64,000 nucleotides of DNA, from assembly GCF_003286415.2 (NCBI RefSeq), contig NZ_CP043450.1:434001-498000 (forward strand). The letters run 5' to 3'. The position numbers and the translations under genes are program-made. The notes below the pieces were generated by a model that had not been told where the DNA came from, searched no databases, and saw only the letters and a program-made list of their open reading frames with translations. The DNA comes from Mucilaginibacter rubeus (GTDB taxonomy: Bacteria; Bacteroidota; Bacteroidia; Sphingobacteriales; Sphingobacteriaceae). How positions within the stretch are numbered: position 1 is the stretch's first letter; every line of letters begins with the position of its first letter. Positions 44,342-53,050 of the stretch are shown one piece after another.

Positions 44342-44361
44342 AGAATAGAACAGAATAGAAT
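44342..44361 (+). promoter_or_regulatory. Candidate operator, AGAATAGAAC/AGAATAGAAT direct repeat
   Basis: AGAATAGAACAGAATAGAAT is a 10-bp unit repeated twice. It is nearly identical to the motif at 36810 and lies over the -33 region of the promoter at 44375. Confidence 0.55.
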
Positions 44362-44374
44362 TTATACTTTATTG

Positions 44375-44382
44375 TATATTTG
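44375..44382 (+). promoter_or_regulatory. Candidate -7 promoter element
   Basis: TATATTTG matches TAnnTTTG and lies 41 nt before the ATG at 44424. Confidence 0.5.
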
Positions 44383-44423
44383 CTATAACCTTAATACATT
44401 ATAAACATTAAATAATTTACGAT

Positions 44424-45860
44424 ATGGCCTTAATGAAATATAAAGCAAGCCTGCTTTTATTGCTTTTTGTATGTTTTAACGCCGTCGCTCAACCGGCCTT
44501 TACATCGTCGGATAAGGCTGTTGAAAAGGCCTTTAATTGGGCAAAAGAGCAAGCCCTGCATTACAGAGGTGGTGCTACAGACCCTGTTGGCCCCTGGTAT
44601 GAATCTGCGCTTCCTCCAAGATCTGCATTTTGTATGCGGGATGTGTCACATCAGTGCATTGGTGCCGAAGTATTAGGCTTGAGCCGGGAGAACATTAATA
44701 TGTTCAATTTATTTGCCGGTAACATTTCGCAGTCAAAAGATTGGTGCTCATACTGGGAAATCAACAAATGGAATAAGCCTGCTCCCGATGATTACCGCAA
44801 CGATAAGGAGTTTTGGTATAACCTGCCCGCGAATTTTGATGTGTTAAATGCAAGCTGGCGAATGTACCTGTGGACCGGCAACCGTCACTATATTGATGCC
44901 CCTGCGTTTGTTAATTTTCAGCAGAGATCTGTGAACGAGTATATCAACAGCTGGGTATTGGCCGCCGATTCTTTATTGAAACGTCCCGCGCATCCTAACG
45001 CGCCCGTTCCGTATAATGAAAGTGATTCCTTTCACCGTTGCCGGGGCTTACCTTCTTATTCGGAAGGAGTACAAAACCTTAAAACCGGTGTCGATCTGGT
45101 AGCAGCACTTTATCGTGGGATGATTACCTACTCGGATATTCTTACCCTTAAAGGAAAAACAAAAGAGGCTGCGGTTTACGCCAAAAAAGCACAAAAATAT
45201 CTCGACCGCCTTGAGGCCGACTGGTGGAGCGATAAGGATAACCAATACTATACCTATCACAGCAACACCGGTCAGTTTGGAAAAGATGAAGGAGAAACGT
45301 TTTTGCTTTGGTTTGATGCCTTGAAAGATAGCGCAAGGGCGGGCAAAACCCTGGATAGGGTTACCGCGGCCAGGATCAATGTCGAAAATATGTCGTACTA
45401 TCCCTTCCTGTTTTACAAGTTTGGCCGGTGGGAAAAGGCCCGTGATTATATCCTGTTGCTTTCCGATCCCTCAACCGCTCGCCGGGAATATCCTGAAGTA
45501 TCTTACGGCATAGTAGAGGGTGTAGTACAAGGCTTAATGGGGATATCGCCCGACGCCCGTACACAAACTTTAAGCACCATTTACAAAACCGATGCCTCTG
45601 GTAACGCTGCTATCAGCGATGTGCCGCTTTTAAACACCAATATCAGTTTGGATCATTTAAGCGGGCAGCAATCGGCCATAAAAAATACAGGGGGCCGGTC
45701 TTTTAAATGGAAAGCCATGTTTTACGGCAGTTTTAAACATGCCAATGTTAACGGTAAAGCTATGGCCGCTAAAGCGGGAAAGGATCTGCAAAACAAAGCA
45801 GTATCTTTTGTTGAAACCACCGTTAACCCCAATCAAAAAGTTAACATCAAAGTATATTAA
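44424..45860 (+). CDS. Secreted six-hairpin-type protein of unknown glycan specificity
   Basis: This 478-residue exported protein has a signal peptide (KASLLLLLFVCFNAVAQ). The rest is helical and Trp-rich with repeating features such as WYESALPPRSAFCMRDVSHQCIGAEV, NLPANFDVLNASWRMYLWTGN and EGETFLLWFDAL, which suggest an (alpha/alpha)6-barrel glycosidase. I cannot place it in a numbered GH family. Its position behind an operator copy and before a second six-hairpin-type gene suggests it removes side chains or a capping sugar from the glycan of this locus. ATG 44433 is an alternative start. Confidence 0.6.
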   Translation: MALMKYKASLLLLLFVCFNAVAQPAFTSSDKAVEKAFNWAKEQALHYRGGATDPVGPWYESALPPRSAFCMRDVSHQCIGAEVLGLSRENINMFNLFAGNISQSKDWCSYWEINKWNKPAPDDYRNDKEFWYNLPANFDVLNASWRMYLWTGNRHYIDAPAFVNFQQRSVNEYINSWVLAADSLLKRPAHPNAPVPYNESDSFHRCRGLPSYSEGVQNLKTGVDLVAALYRGMITYSDILTLKGKTKEAAVYAKKAQKYLDRLEADWWSDKDNQYYTYHSNTGQFGKDEGETFLLWFDALKDSARAGKTLDRVTAARINVENMSYYPFLFYKFGRWEKARDYILLLSDPSTARREYPEVSYGIVEGVVQGLMGISPDARTQTLSTIYKTDASGNAAISDVPLLNTNISLDHLSGQQSAIKNTGGRSFKWKAMFYGSFKHANVNGKAMAAKAGKDLQNKAVSFVETTVNPNQKVNIKVY

Positions 45861-45887
45861 TCTATCGGCAATTATGCTTTCTGCCTT

Positions 45888-47933
45888 ATGAAGTTTATTA
45901 AAAACTGCATCTTTCTATATTCTATTTTATCGGCCTATTGTGCTCAGTCGCAACAAGCTGGTCTTGCTAAACAAAATAACAGGTGGGCTATACAACCTAA
46001 TGGCAGTATCTCCTGGAAAACAGATAACCGCCTACCACATACCGACCATATCGAAATGTCGGGCGAAAAGGTTTCATTATGGGTTAAGTATGGAGTGGAT
46101 ACCAGCGGCCTGGCTAACCTGACCCGCACCGTGGTTTTTCCTACTTTCCGGATGCTGCCTGATGACACCCGGAGCCATATCGCTTACACCTTTCATGATA
46201 ATGAACTGCCGCGCATTTATATTAATAACCAGCTGCTGCATATAACCAGTGAACAAGGTGCCGGGGATATAAACCTAAAAGTTAAAAGCATTAACCAACA
46301 TGGTATTATGCATGTATTGGGCCAGGCAGGTAAAAAAGGAACAATCAGTATAGACCGCAGTTTGTTTCCTTCGGTTGATAAACCTTTGGCTATTGAAAAG
46401 TTTACCATCACAAATAAGGGCAGCGAACAGGTAACTGTTTCGATGGAAAAATTAAGCCGGATGGTTACAACCGATTCCGCCACCAGTAAATCGGCACCGC
46501 ATACAGTGATCATGCAAACGGTTAATGATGGCAGGCATGTATTGCAGCCGGGGCAATCGGTAGCCTTGTCTGTTTGTTACCTCGCTACCGATCATCCGGG
46601 AATGTTAAACCCGGTTAATCCCTCAGCCGAAGAAACCGCAAGGAAACAACGTGTAGCGGAGATTTTATCGCCCCTGCAATTGCAAACGCCCGATAGCATT
46701 TTAAATACCGAGTTTGCTTTTGCCAAAATACGCGCCACAGAGAGCATTTTTAAAACAAAAGCAGGTTATATGCACGGGCCAGGTGGTTTATCATATTATG
46801 CGGCTATCTGGGCTAATGACCAGGCAGAATATGTAAGTCCGTATTTTGCTTTTTCTGGCGATAGCATAGGCGTTTTATCGGCCATGAATTGTTATCGCTT
46901 ATTTGCAAGTTATATGAACCCGCAATACAAGCCAATCCCCAGTTCAATTGTAGCCGAGGGCGATACTTACTGGAATGGGGCAGGCGACCGCGGCGACCAG
47001 GCTATGATAGCTTACGGAGCTTCAAGATTTGCGCTTGCTTATGGTAAAATAGATTCGGCCCGCAAATTATGGCCGCTGATAACCTGGTGCCTGGAGTACA
47101 GCCGCAGGCACATTAACCAGGAAGGTGTAGTAACATCTGATGCCGACGAACTGGAAGGACGGTTTCCGGCGGGGAAAGCCAATTTATCAACCAATTGCTT
47201 GTATTATGATGCTTTGACATCAGCAGCGCTGCTTGGTAAACAGTTGCAGGTTCCTGCTAAAATTACCGATGGCTACCGGAAAGAAGCGGCCCAGCTTAAA
47301 GCCGCAATAGAAAAATACTTTGGCGCGACTATCGACGGATACCAAACCTATCGTTATTACGAAACCAACAATACCCTCCGGGCTTGGATCTGTATGCCAT
47401 TGGCCATGGGTATTTTCGACAGGAAAGAAGGAACTATCCAGGCGCTGTTTTCGCCAAAACTATGGACAGCAGATGGACTGGCAACCGAAGCCGGAAAAGA
47501 AACATTCTGGGATCGGTCAACTTTGTATGCCTTACGTGGTGTGTTACAGGCCGGTGCAACTGACAAGGCAATAAACTATCTGCATTATTACTCAACCCGC
47601 AGACTGTTGGGAGAGCATGTGCCATACCCGGTCGAGGCTTATCCCGAGGGCAACCAACGCCATTTATCGGCAGAAAGTGGTCTGTATTGCCGGATCTTCA
47701 CCGAGGGATTATTCGGTATAAGACCTACCGGTTTTAACAGCTTTAATTGCACGCCCAGGCTACCAAGTAACTGGAACGATATGGCCTTGAATAGAATTAA
47801 AGCCTTCGGAAAAGTTTTTAACCTCCGTATTTCAAGACAGGCGGGTGGAAAAATTGCCGTAAAAGTTATCCAGGGAGCTAAACAGCATACCTACGTTATC
47901 AAAAACGGCGATACCGTAAAAGTGGTATTGTAG
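45888..47933 (+). CDS. Secreted glycoside hydrolase-like protein with beta-sandwich and six-hairpin domain
   Basis: This 681-residue exported protein has a signal peptide (NCIFLYSILSAYCAQS). The N-terminal part of about 250 residues is beta-rich (KPLAIEKFTITNKGSEQVTVSMEKLS), like the supersandwich found before (alpha/alpha)6 domains in GH65, GH15 and GH78-like enzymes. The second part has GGLSYYAAIWANDQAEYVSPYFA, YWNGAGDRGDQAMIAYGASRFA and VTSDADELEGRFPAGKANLSTNCLYYDAL. DRGDQA and the Asp/Glu-rich segment are candidate active-site regions. The family number and substrate are not clear. It lies 27 nt after the previous gene, so they form a unit. Confidence 0.65.
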   Translation: MKFIKNCIFLYSILSAYCAQSQQAGLAKQNNRWAIQPNGSISWKTDNRLPHTDHIEMSGEKVSLWVKYGVDTSGLANLTRTVVFPTFRMLPDDTRSHIAYTFHDNELPRIYINNQLLHITSEQGAGDINLKVKSINQHGIMHVLGQAGKKGTISIDRSLFPSVDKPLAIEKFTITNKGSEQVTVSMEKLSRMVTTDSATSKSAPHTVIMQTVNDGRHVLQPGQSVALSVCYLATDHPGMLNPVNPSAEETARKQRVAEILSPLQLQTPDSILNTEFAFAKIRATESIFKTKAGYMHGPGGLSYYAAIWANDQAEYVSPYFAFSGDSIGVLSAMNCYRLFASYMNPQYKPIPSSIVAEGDTYWNGAGDRGDQAMIAYGASRFALAYGKIDSARKLWPLITWCLEYSRRHINQEGVVTSDADELEGRFPAGKANLSTNCLYYDALTSAALLGKQLQVPAKITDGYRKEAAQLKAAIEKYFGATIDGYQTYRYYETNNTLRAWICMPLAMGIFDRKEGTIQALFSPKLWTADGLATEAGKETFWDRSTLYALRGVLQAGATDKAINYLHYYSTRRLLGEHVPYPVEAYPEGNQRHLSAESGLYCRIFTEGLFGIRPTGFNSFNCTPRLPSNWNDMALNRIKAFGKVFNLRISRQAGGKIAVKVIQGAKQHTYVIKNGDTVKVVL

Positions 47934-47979
47934 GGCCTTGATGATACCCTCTTAAAGATGATTCTTCCATGGGCGATTG

Positions 47980-48208
47980 GGTAGCACCTACGGCGCAATT
48001 GGATTTTCGGGATGATAATCTACAAATAGGTAGCACCTAACGGCGCAAATTGGCAGGATTGCTATCCAACTGGGATAGCTATTCTGCTATGTTTTCAAAT
48101 TGGCCCAATCCCCATGAGCATAATTTTTATCAGACCTTAATTCCCCGTAGGGGATACCTGTTTGTAGCAGAATAACAGATTGGATTTTTTGCGCCGTAGG
48201 TGCTACCC
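47980..48208. repeat. GGTAGCACCTACGGCGCA repeat cluster (two direct, one inverted)
   Basis: Two direct copies about 49 nt apart and one inverted copy about 160 nt further right are near-identical over 18 bases. The inverted copy could pair with either direct one. Confidence 0.85.
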
Positions 48209-48327
48209 TTTCAAACATGCTTCTCCCGTGTATTGATTGAACAGCAACTGACGGTGCAAATTGGCGGGATGTGTCCGTCCGGCCAACTTAGCAATCCGGC
48301 TATGTTTTCAAACCGCTTAAAATTTTA

Positions 48328-48360
48328 CGCAAACGTTTCTGGGAACGTTTGCGCTTTTTT
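48328..48360 (+). terminator. Terminator-like hairpin CGCAAACGTT/AACGTTTGCG
   Basis: A perfect 10-bp stem with a 6-nt loop is followed by CTTTTTT. The half-sites also resemble LacI-family operators (CGCAAACGTT), so it may be a protein-binding dyad instead. Confidence 0.6.
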
Positions 48361-48468
48361 AGTTGGACAATTCCTTTTTTTTATTGCCCTCAGCCTTTAA
48401 TCTTGTTTGGGATTTAACAATCCTGCATCCAATTATAAGGCGATAAATAGCTGTTTTAAAATAAAAAC

Positions 48469-50124
48469 ATGTCGGTAATAAAAACAACGGTTAGGGTAGT
48501 GGTTTTGCTTTTGGCAGGCTGTGTTACATCGCAGGCACAGGTACAGCAATACTCCTGGCAGCATTTGCCGCAGGTGAGCAAGCCTGTGTTTAAAAAGGAC
48601 ACCATCAGCATTTTAAAATACGGCGCTAAGCCCGATGGCATTACATTGAATACGGTTAGTATCAACAAAACCATAGCTGCTTGCAGCGCCAAAGGCGGTG
48701 GGGTAGTGCTTATTCCGCAGGGATTATGGCTGACTGGTCCGCTGGCGATGAAAAGTAATGTTAACCTGCATGTAAGCCGTGCGGCACTGTTACAATTTAC
48801 CGATGATAAAACCCAATACAAGCTTGTTGAAGGCAATTACGAAGGTCACGCCGCCGTACGTAATGAATCGCCGATATCGGGAACCGATCTTACAAACATT
48901 GCCATAACGGGTGAGGGTGTCATTGATGGACATGGCGAGGTTTGGCGGGCTATTGGTAAAGATAGGTTAACCGAAGCCGAATGGAATAAACTGGTAGTTT
49001 CAGGTGGTGTGGTGAGCGAAAACGGCAAAGCATGGTATCCATCCCAAAGCTATGTCAATGGGTTAAAAGCTCCAGGAGCCGGGGTAATAGGCAACGGCAA
49101 AACTATAAAAGATAACGAAGCCTTTAAAGACTTTTTCAGGCCCAATATGTTGGTGCTTACCAACTGCAAAAAGGTATTGTTGCAGGGCGTTACGCTGCAA
49201 AATTCGCCGGCATGGGATATTCACACGCTATTGTGCGAAGATCTTACGGTGCAAAACGTAAAGGTTAGAAATCCCTGGAACGCGCAGAATGGTGACGGTA
49301 TCGATGTAGAATCGTGCAGGAATGTTCTGATAGAAGGCAGCACTTTTGATGCCGGCGATGATGGTATCTGCATCAAATCGGGCAGGGACGGGGAAGGCCG
49401 CAAACGGGGCAAACCTACCGAAAATGTAATTGTAAGGGATAATGTGGTTTACCGTTCGCACGGAGGCTTTGTGATAGGCAGCGAAATGTCTGGCGGGGCG
49501 AGGAATATTTTTGTATCTAACTGCACATTCATAGGCTCGGATATTGGTTTGCGCTTTAAAACTACCCGTGGCCGGGGTGGCGTGGTCGAAAATATCTTTA
49601 TTAAGGATATCGCCATGAAAGATATTGTTCATGAGGCCATCTTGTTTGATATGTACTATGGCGGTAAATCGCCCGGCGAAGATGGCGATGTAAATGACCA
49701 GGCCGTTGTACCGGTAACCGAAGCTACACCTGCTTTCCGCAAATTTTATGTAGATAATGTGGCTTGCAACGGCACCGAAAAAGCGCTCATGATCAGGGGA
49801 CTACCCGAGATGGGAATTAAGGATATCCACATCGAAAACAGTACATTCAAAACTACTAAAGGAGCGGATGTGATTGAAGCACAGAATATCTCCCTGAAAA
49901 ATATCCATTTCGAAAGTAAAGAAACCAACCCGCTCATCAATATTCAAAATAGCAGCAATATCAGCTTTGATCATATTACTTATGGCGATACGCAGTTGCT
50001 GCTCAGGATCAGCGGAAAGAAATCGCAGCAAATAAAACTGCTGAGTACAGATACCTCGAAAGCTAAAAACAAAGCAGCATTTAGTTCAGGGGCAACCGAA
50101 AACGCTTTAATCGGTTCAAAATAA
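48469..50124 (+). CDS. Polygalacturonase (GH28 family)
   Basis: This exported right-handed beta-helix enzyme of 551 residues hydrolyses alpha-1,4 bonds in polygalacturonan. The GH28 catalytic motifs are intact: NGDGID (274-279), DAGDDGI with the Asp pair at 297-298, His331 in SHGGFVIGSE and RFKTTRGRGG (362-371). The N-terminus has LLLAGC followed later by AQ, so it may be a lipoprotein or a normally cleaved protein. The CE8 gene overlaps by one base (TAATG). It heads the pectin operon running to at least 56208. Confidence 0.92.
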   Translation: MSVIKTTVRVVVLLLAGCVTSQAQVQQYSWQHLPQVSKPVFKKDTISILKYGAKPDGITLNTVSINKTIAACSAKGGGVVLIPQGLWLTGPLAMKSNVNLHVSRAALLQFTDDKTQYKLVEGNYEGHAAVRNESPISGTDLTNIAITGEGVIDGHGEVWRAIGKDRLTEAEWNKLVVSGGVVSENGKAWYPSQSYVNGLKAPGAGVIGNGKTIKDNEAFKDFFRPNMLVLTNCKKVLLQGVTLQNSPAWDIHTLLCEDLTVQNVKVRNPWNAQNGDGIDVESCRNVLIEGSTFDAGDDGICIKSGRDGEGRKRGKPTENVIVRDNVVYRSHGGFVIGSEMSGGARNIFVSNCTFIGSDIGLRFKTTRGRGGVVENIFIKDIAMKDIVHEAILFDMYYGGKSPGEDGDVNDQAVVPVTEATPAFRKFYVDNVACNGTEKALMIRGLPEMGIKDIHIENSTFKTTKGADVIEAQNISLKNIHFESKETNPLINIQNSSNISFDHITYGDTQLLLRISGKKSQQIKLLSTDTSKAKNKAAFSSGATENALIGSK

Positions 50125-51116
50125 TGAAGAGGGCGGCGCTATTGATGTGGATTGTTTTTGTACCTGCTCTGCTGCTGGCACAGGCTGTTACTTATCCAAA
50201 TCATTTTACTGTAGCGCAGGATGGCAGCTGCGATTTTAAAACCATTCAGCAGGCTGTAAACGCAGTCCGTGATCTGTCGCAGCAAAGGGTTGTTATTAAT
50301 ATCAAAGCTGGTATTTATCAGGAAAAACTGGTGATCCCATCCTGGAAATGCAATATCGAACTGTTGGGTGAGGATCAGAATAAAACCATCGTAATCAACA
50401 GCGATTTCTCCGGCAAGCCAAATCCTCAGGGAAAGGATGCTTTCGCAAAAGCCGAGTTTACAACTTATACTTCCTACACGGTTTTGGCTCAGGGCAACGA
50501 TTTTATAGCCCGTAATTTAACCATTGCAAATGCCGCCGGACCGGTAGGCCAGGCTGTAGCTTTACATGTTGAGGGTGACAGGTGCGCAGTGATCAATTGC
50601 AGGCTGTTGGGCAATCAGGATACGGTTTACGCGGGAACCGAGAACAGTCGCCAGTTTTATAAGGACTGCTATATTGAAGGTACTACCGATTTTATTTTTG
50701 GCGAAGCCACGGCGGTTTTTCAAAACTGTGTGATCAGGAGCCTTAAAAACTCTTTCATAACCGCTCCCGCAACCACAGCAAGGCAGCAGTTTGGCTTTGT
50801 GTTTTTGAGCTGTAAGTTGATTCCTGCTGATACGGCTGTTAAAAAAGTTTTTCTGGGCAGGCCATGGCGACCTTATGCCAAATCGGTTTTTATCAATACG
50901 CAGATGGATACTCACATCTCCGCCACAGGCTGGGACAACTGGCGTAATCCTGAAAATGAAAAGACCGCATTTTTTGCCGAATACAAGAGTAAGGGTACCG
51001 ATATAAGTAAGCGGGCACCATGGTCGCACCAATTGACGGATGCTGAAGCGAAAAAATATACTTTGAATAACATACTTGCCGGGAACGACAAATGGGATGT
51101 AACGCTGATAAAATGA
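50124..51116 (+). CDS. Pectinesterase (CE8 family)
   Basis: This enzyme removes methyl esters from homogalacturonan, making it a substrate for polygalacturonases. It is exported (WIVFVPALLLAQ) and 330 residues long. The family residues are present: GIYQEKL (63-69), Gln143 in GQAVAL, Gln165/Asp166 in NQDTVYAG, Asp189 in TTDFIFG and Arg246/Trp248 in LGRPWRPY. Asp166 and Asp189 are the catalytic pair. The start overlaps the stop of the GH28 gene, and the stop overlaps the next start, so the three are translationally coupled. Confidence 0.95.
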   Translation: MKRAALLMWIVFVPALLLAQAVTYPNHFTVAQDGSCDFKTIQQAVNAVRDLSQQRVVINIKAGIYQEKLVIPSWKCNIELLGEDQNKTIVINSDFSGKPNPQGKDAFAKAEFTTYTSYTVLAQGNDFIARNLTIANAAGPVGQAVALHVEGDRCAVINCRLLGNQDTVYAGTENSRQFYKDCYIEGTTDFIFGEATAVFQNCVIRSLKNSFITAPATTARQQFGFVFLSCKLIPADTAVKKVFLGRPWRPYAKSVFINTQMDTHISATGWDNWRNPENEKTAFFAEYKSKGTDISKRAPWSHQLTDAEAKKYTLNNILAGNDKWDVTLIK

Positions 51117-53026
51117 ATTGGACGATGAAAAAAATATGGTTGTTGGGTGTATTCCTGTTTACGGGTTTGGGGATTAGCGCGCAGACACTGCCCTGGTCAC
51201 AACGCATGGCTAATACCGCTCTGCATATCTGGAAGGATTCATTGCCGGGTACCAATTGGTCGTACGATCAGGGGATTGTTTTGCTGGGCTTGCAAAGCGT
51301 TTGGCAGCAATCGGCACAGGGCGAGTATTTCAGTTATATCCAAAAATCAATGGACAGGTACGTAAGTGCCGATGGAAATATTCGCACTTATAAAGCCAAT
51401 GATTATACGCTGGATAATATCCTTTCAGGCCGGAGCCTGTTGCTGATGCACCGGGTATTAAACACCGAAAAGTATTATAAAGCAGCGTCATTGCTTCGCA
51501 AGCAACTGGACGGACAACCTAAAACACCTGAGGGCGGTTTCTGGCATAAAAAAAGATACCCAAACCAAATGTGGCTTGATGGCCTGTACATGGCCGAACC
51601 TTTTTATGCAGAATATGCTTCTGTTTATCATGAAGATGCGGATTTTGACCAGATAGCCGATCAATTTATCTGGATGGAACAACACGCCCGCGACAGTAAA
51701 ACAGGCTTGCTTTATCATGCCTGGGACGAGAGCAAAAAAGAACGCTGGGCCAACCCGCAAACCGGTTTATCTGCCAGTTTATGGGCCCGTGCCGATGGTT
51801 GGTACGCCATGGCCTTGGTTGATGTGTTGCCATATTTTCCGGCTAATCATCCTAAACGGGCGGCGTTAATATCTATTTTAAACCGCCTTGCTGTAGCTAT
51901 ACAAGGCAGCCAGGATAAAGCTTCCGGCTTGTGGTACCAGGTGCTTGATCGGGGCGGTAAAAAAGATAATTATTTGGAAGCATCCGCATCATGCATGTTT
52001 GTTTATACACTGGCAAAAGGTGTAAGGGAAGGATATCTGCCTCAAAAATATTTACCGGTTGCCCAAAAGGCTTATGATAGTATCATCAAAAACTTTATCG
52101 AAACAGATGCTTCCGGCCAAGTAAATCTTAAAGGTACGGCAGGTGCTGTAGGCCTTGGCGGCGAACCTTACCGCGATGGCAGCTACGAATATTATACAAG
52201 CGTAAAAACTATCACCAATGAAACCAAAGGTGTAGGCGCATTTATGTTGGCCAGCGTGGAGATGGAACGCATTGCCAACCTGAACCAGGGAAAAGGTAGA
52301 ACGGTGCTGTTGGATAGCTATTTCAACAACGAGCACCGCACAGATGTTACCGGTAAAAGTATCCCATATCACTACAAATGGGATGAACTGAGTCCTAATG
52401 GATTTTCGTTCTTAGCGCAGATCTTTAATAATTACGGTCTGCATACCCAGACTTTAAACGATGCCCCGGATGATGCAAACCTTAAAAAAGCTTCGGTTTA
52501 TATTATTGTTGACCCGGATATCCTAAAGGAAAACCCGGATGCTAAGTATATCGAAGAACCCCATAACAATGCCATTGGCAATTGGGTGAAAAATGGCGGT
52601 GTACTGTTGGTTTTAAATAACGATACCGGCAATGCCGAGTTTACACACCTGAACAAACTGATGGCTAAATTTGGCATCAGCTTTAACCAAAATAGTGTTA
52701 ACAAAGTGGTTGGGCGTAGCTTTGAGCAGGGCGCTATCATTATTCCTGCGGGCAACGCCATCTTTAAAACAGCCCGTAAAGTTTACATCAAAGAGTTGAG
52801 CACGCTACAATTAAGCAACCCGGCAGTTCCGCAGCTAACCAATGGCAAGGATATTATTGTTGCCACTGCCAAATATGGTAAAGGCACTGTATTCGCCGTT
52901 GGCGATCCCTGGTTTTATAACGAGTATGTAGACGGCCGGAAACTGCCTCCTGAATATGACAATTTTAAAGCAGCTAACGATTTGGTAAGCTGGCTGGTTA
53001 AACAAATCCCTCAAACAAAAAAATAG
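51113..53026 (+). CDS. GH105 unsaturated rhamnogalacturonyl hydrolase fused to a DUF4350-like domain
   Basis: This 637-residue exported protein (signal around LLGVFLFTGLGISAQ) has two parts. Residues about 30-390 are a GH88/GH105 (alpha/alpha)6 barrel (QMWLDGLYMAEPFYAEY; RADGWYAMALVDVLPYFP) that removes unsaturated galacturonic acid from lyase products. From about residue 400 to the end is a DUF4350-like domain homologous to the whole protein at 19947. The fused domain is not part of the usual 350-380-residue GH105. ATG 51113 overlaps the pectinesterase stop; ATG 51125 is also possible and would give a shorter signal peptide. It belongs to the pectin operon. Confidence 0.9.
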   Translation: MNWTMKKIWLLGVFLFTGLGISAQTLPWSQRMANTALHIWKDSLPGTNWSYDQGIVLLGLQSVWQQSAQGEYFSYIQKSMDRYVSADGNIRTYKANDYTLDNILSGRSLLLMHRVLNTEKYYKAASLLRKQLDGQPKTPEGGFWHKKRYPNQMWLDGLYMAEPFYAEYASVYHEDADFDQIADQFIWMEQHARDSKTGLLYHAWDESKKERWANPQTGLSASLWARADGWYAMALVDVLPYFPANHPKRAALISILNRLAVAIQGSQDKASGLWYQVLDRGGKKDNYLEASASCMFVYTLAKGVREGYLPQKYLPVAQKAYDSIIKNFIETDASGQVNLKGTAGAVGLGGEPYRDGSYEYYTSVKTITNETKGVGAFMLASVEMERIANLNQGKGRTVLLDSYFNNEHRTDVTGKSIPYHYKWDELSPNGFSFLAQIFNNYGLHTQTLNDAPDDANLKKASVYIIVDPDILKENPDAKYIEEPHNNAIGNWVKNGGVLLVLNNDTGNAEFTHLNKLMAKFGISFNQNSVNKVVGRSFEQGAIIIPAGNAIFKTARKVYIKELSTLQLSNPAVPQLTNGKDIIVATAKYGKGTVFAVGDPWFYNEYVDGRKLPPEYDNFKAANDLVSWLVKQIPQTKK

Positions 53027-53050
53027 TAACCCCTTACAACCCATAAGCAA

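Larger units (their letters stand above)
47934..48468. other. Repeat-rich gap between the two hydrolase blocks
   Basis: This 535-nt stretch has no gene. It holds GGTAGCACCTACGGCGCAA at 47980-47998, GGTAGCACCTAACGGCGCAA at 48029-48048 and the reverse complement TTGCGCCGTAGGTGCTACC at 48189-48208. A terminator-like hairpin is at 48328. A CCCCGTAGGGG palindrome lies at 48143-48153. Confidence 0.7.
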
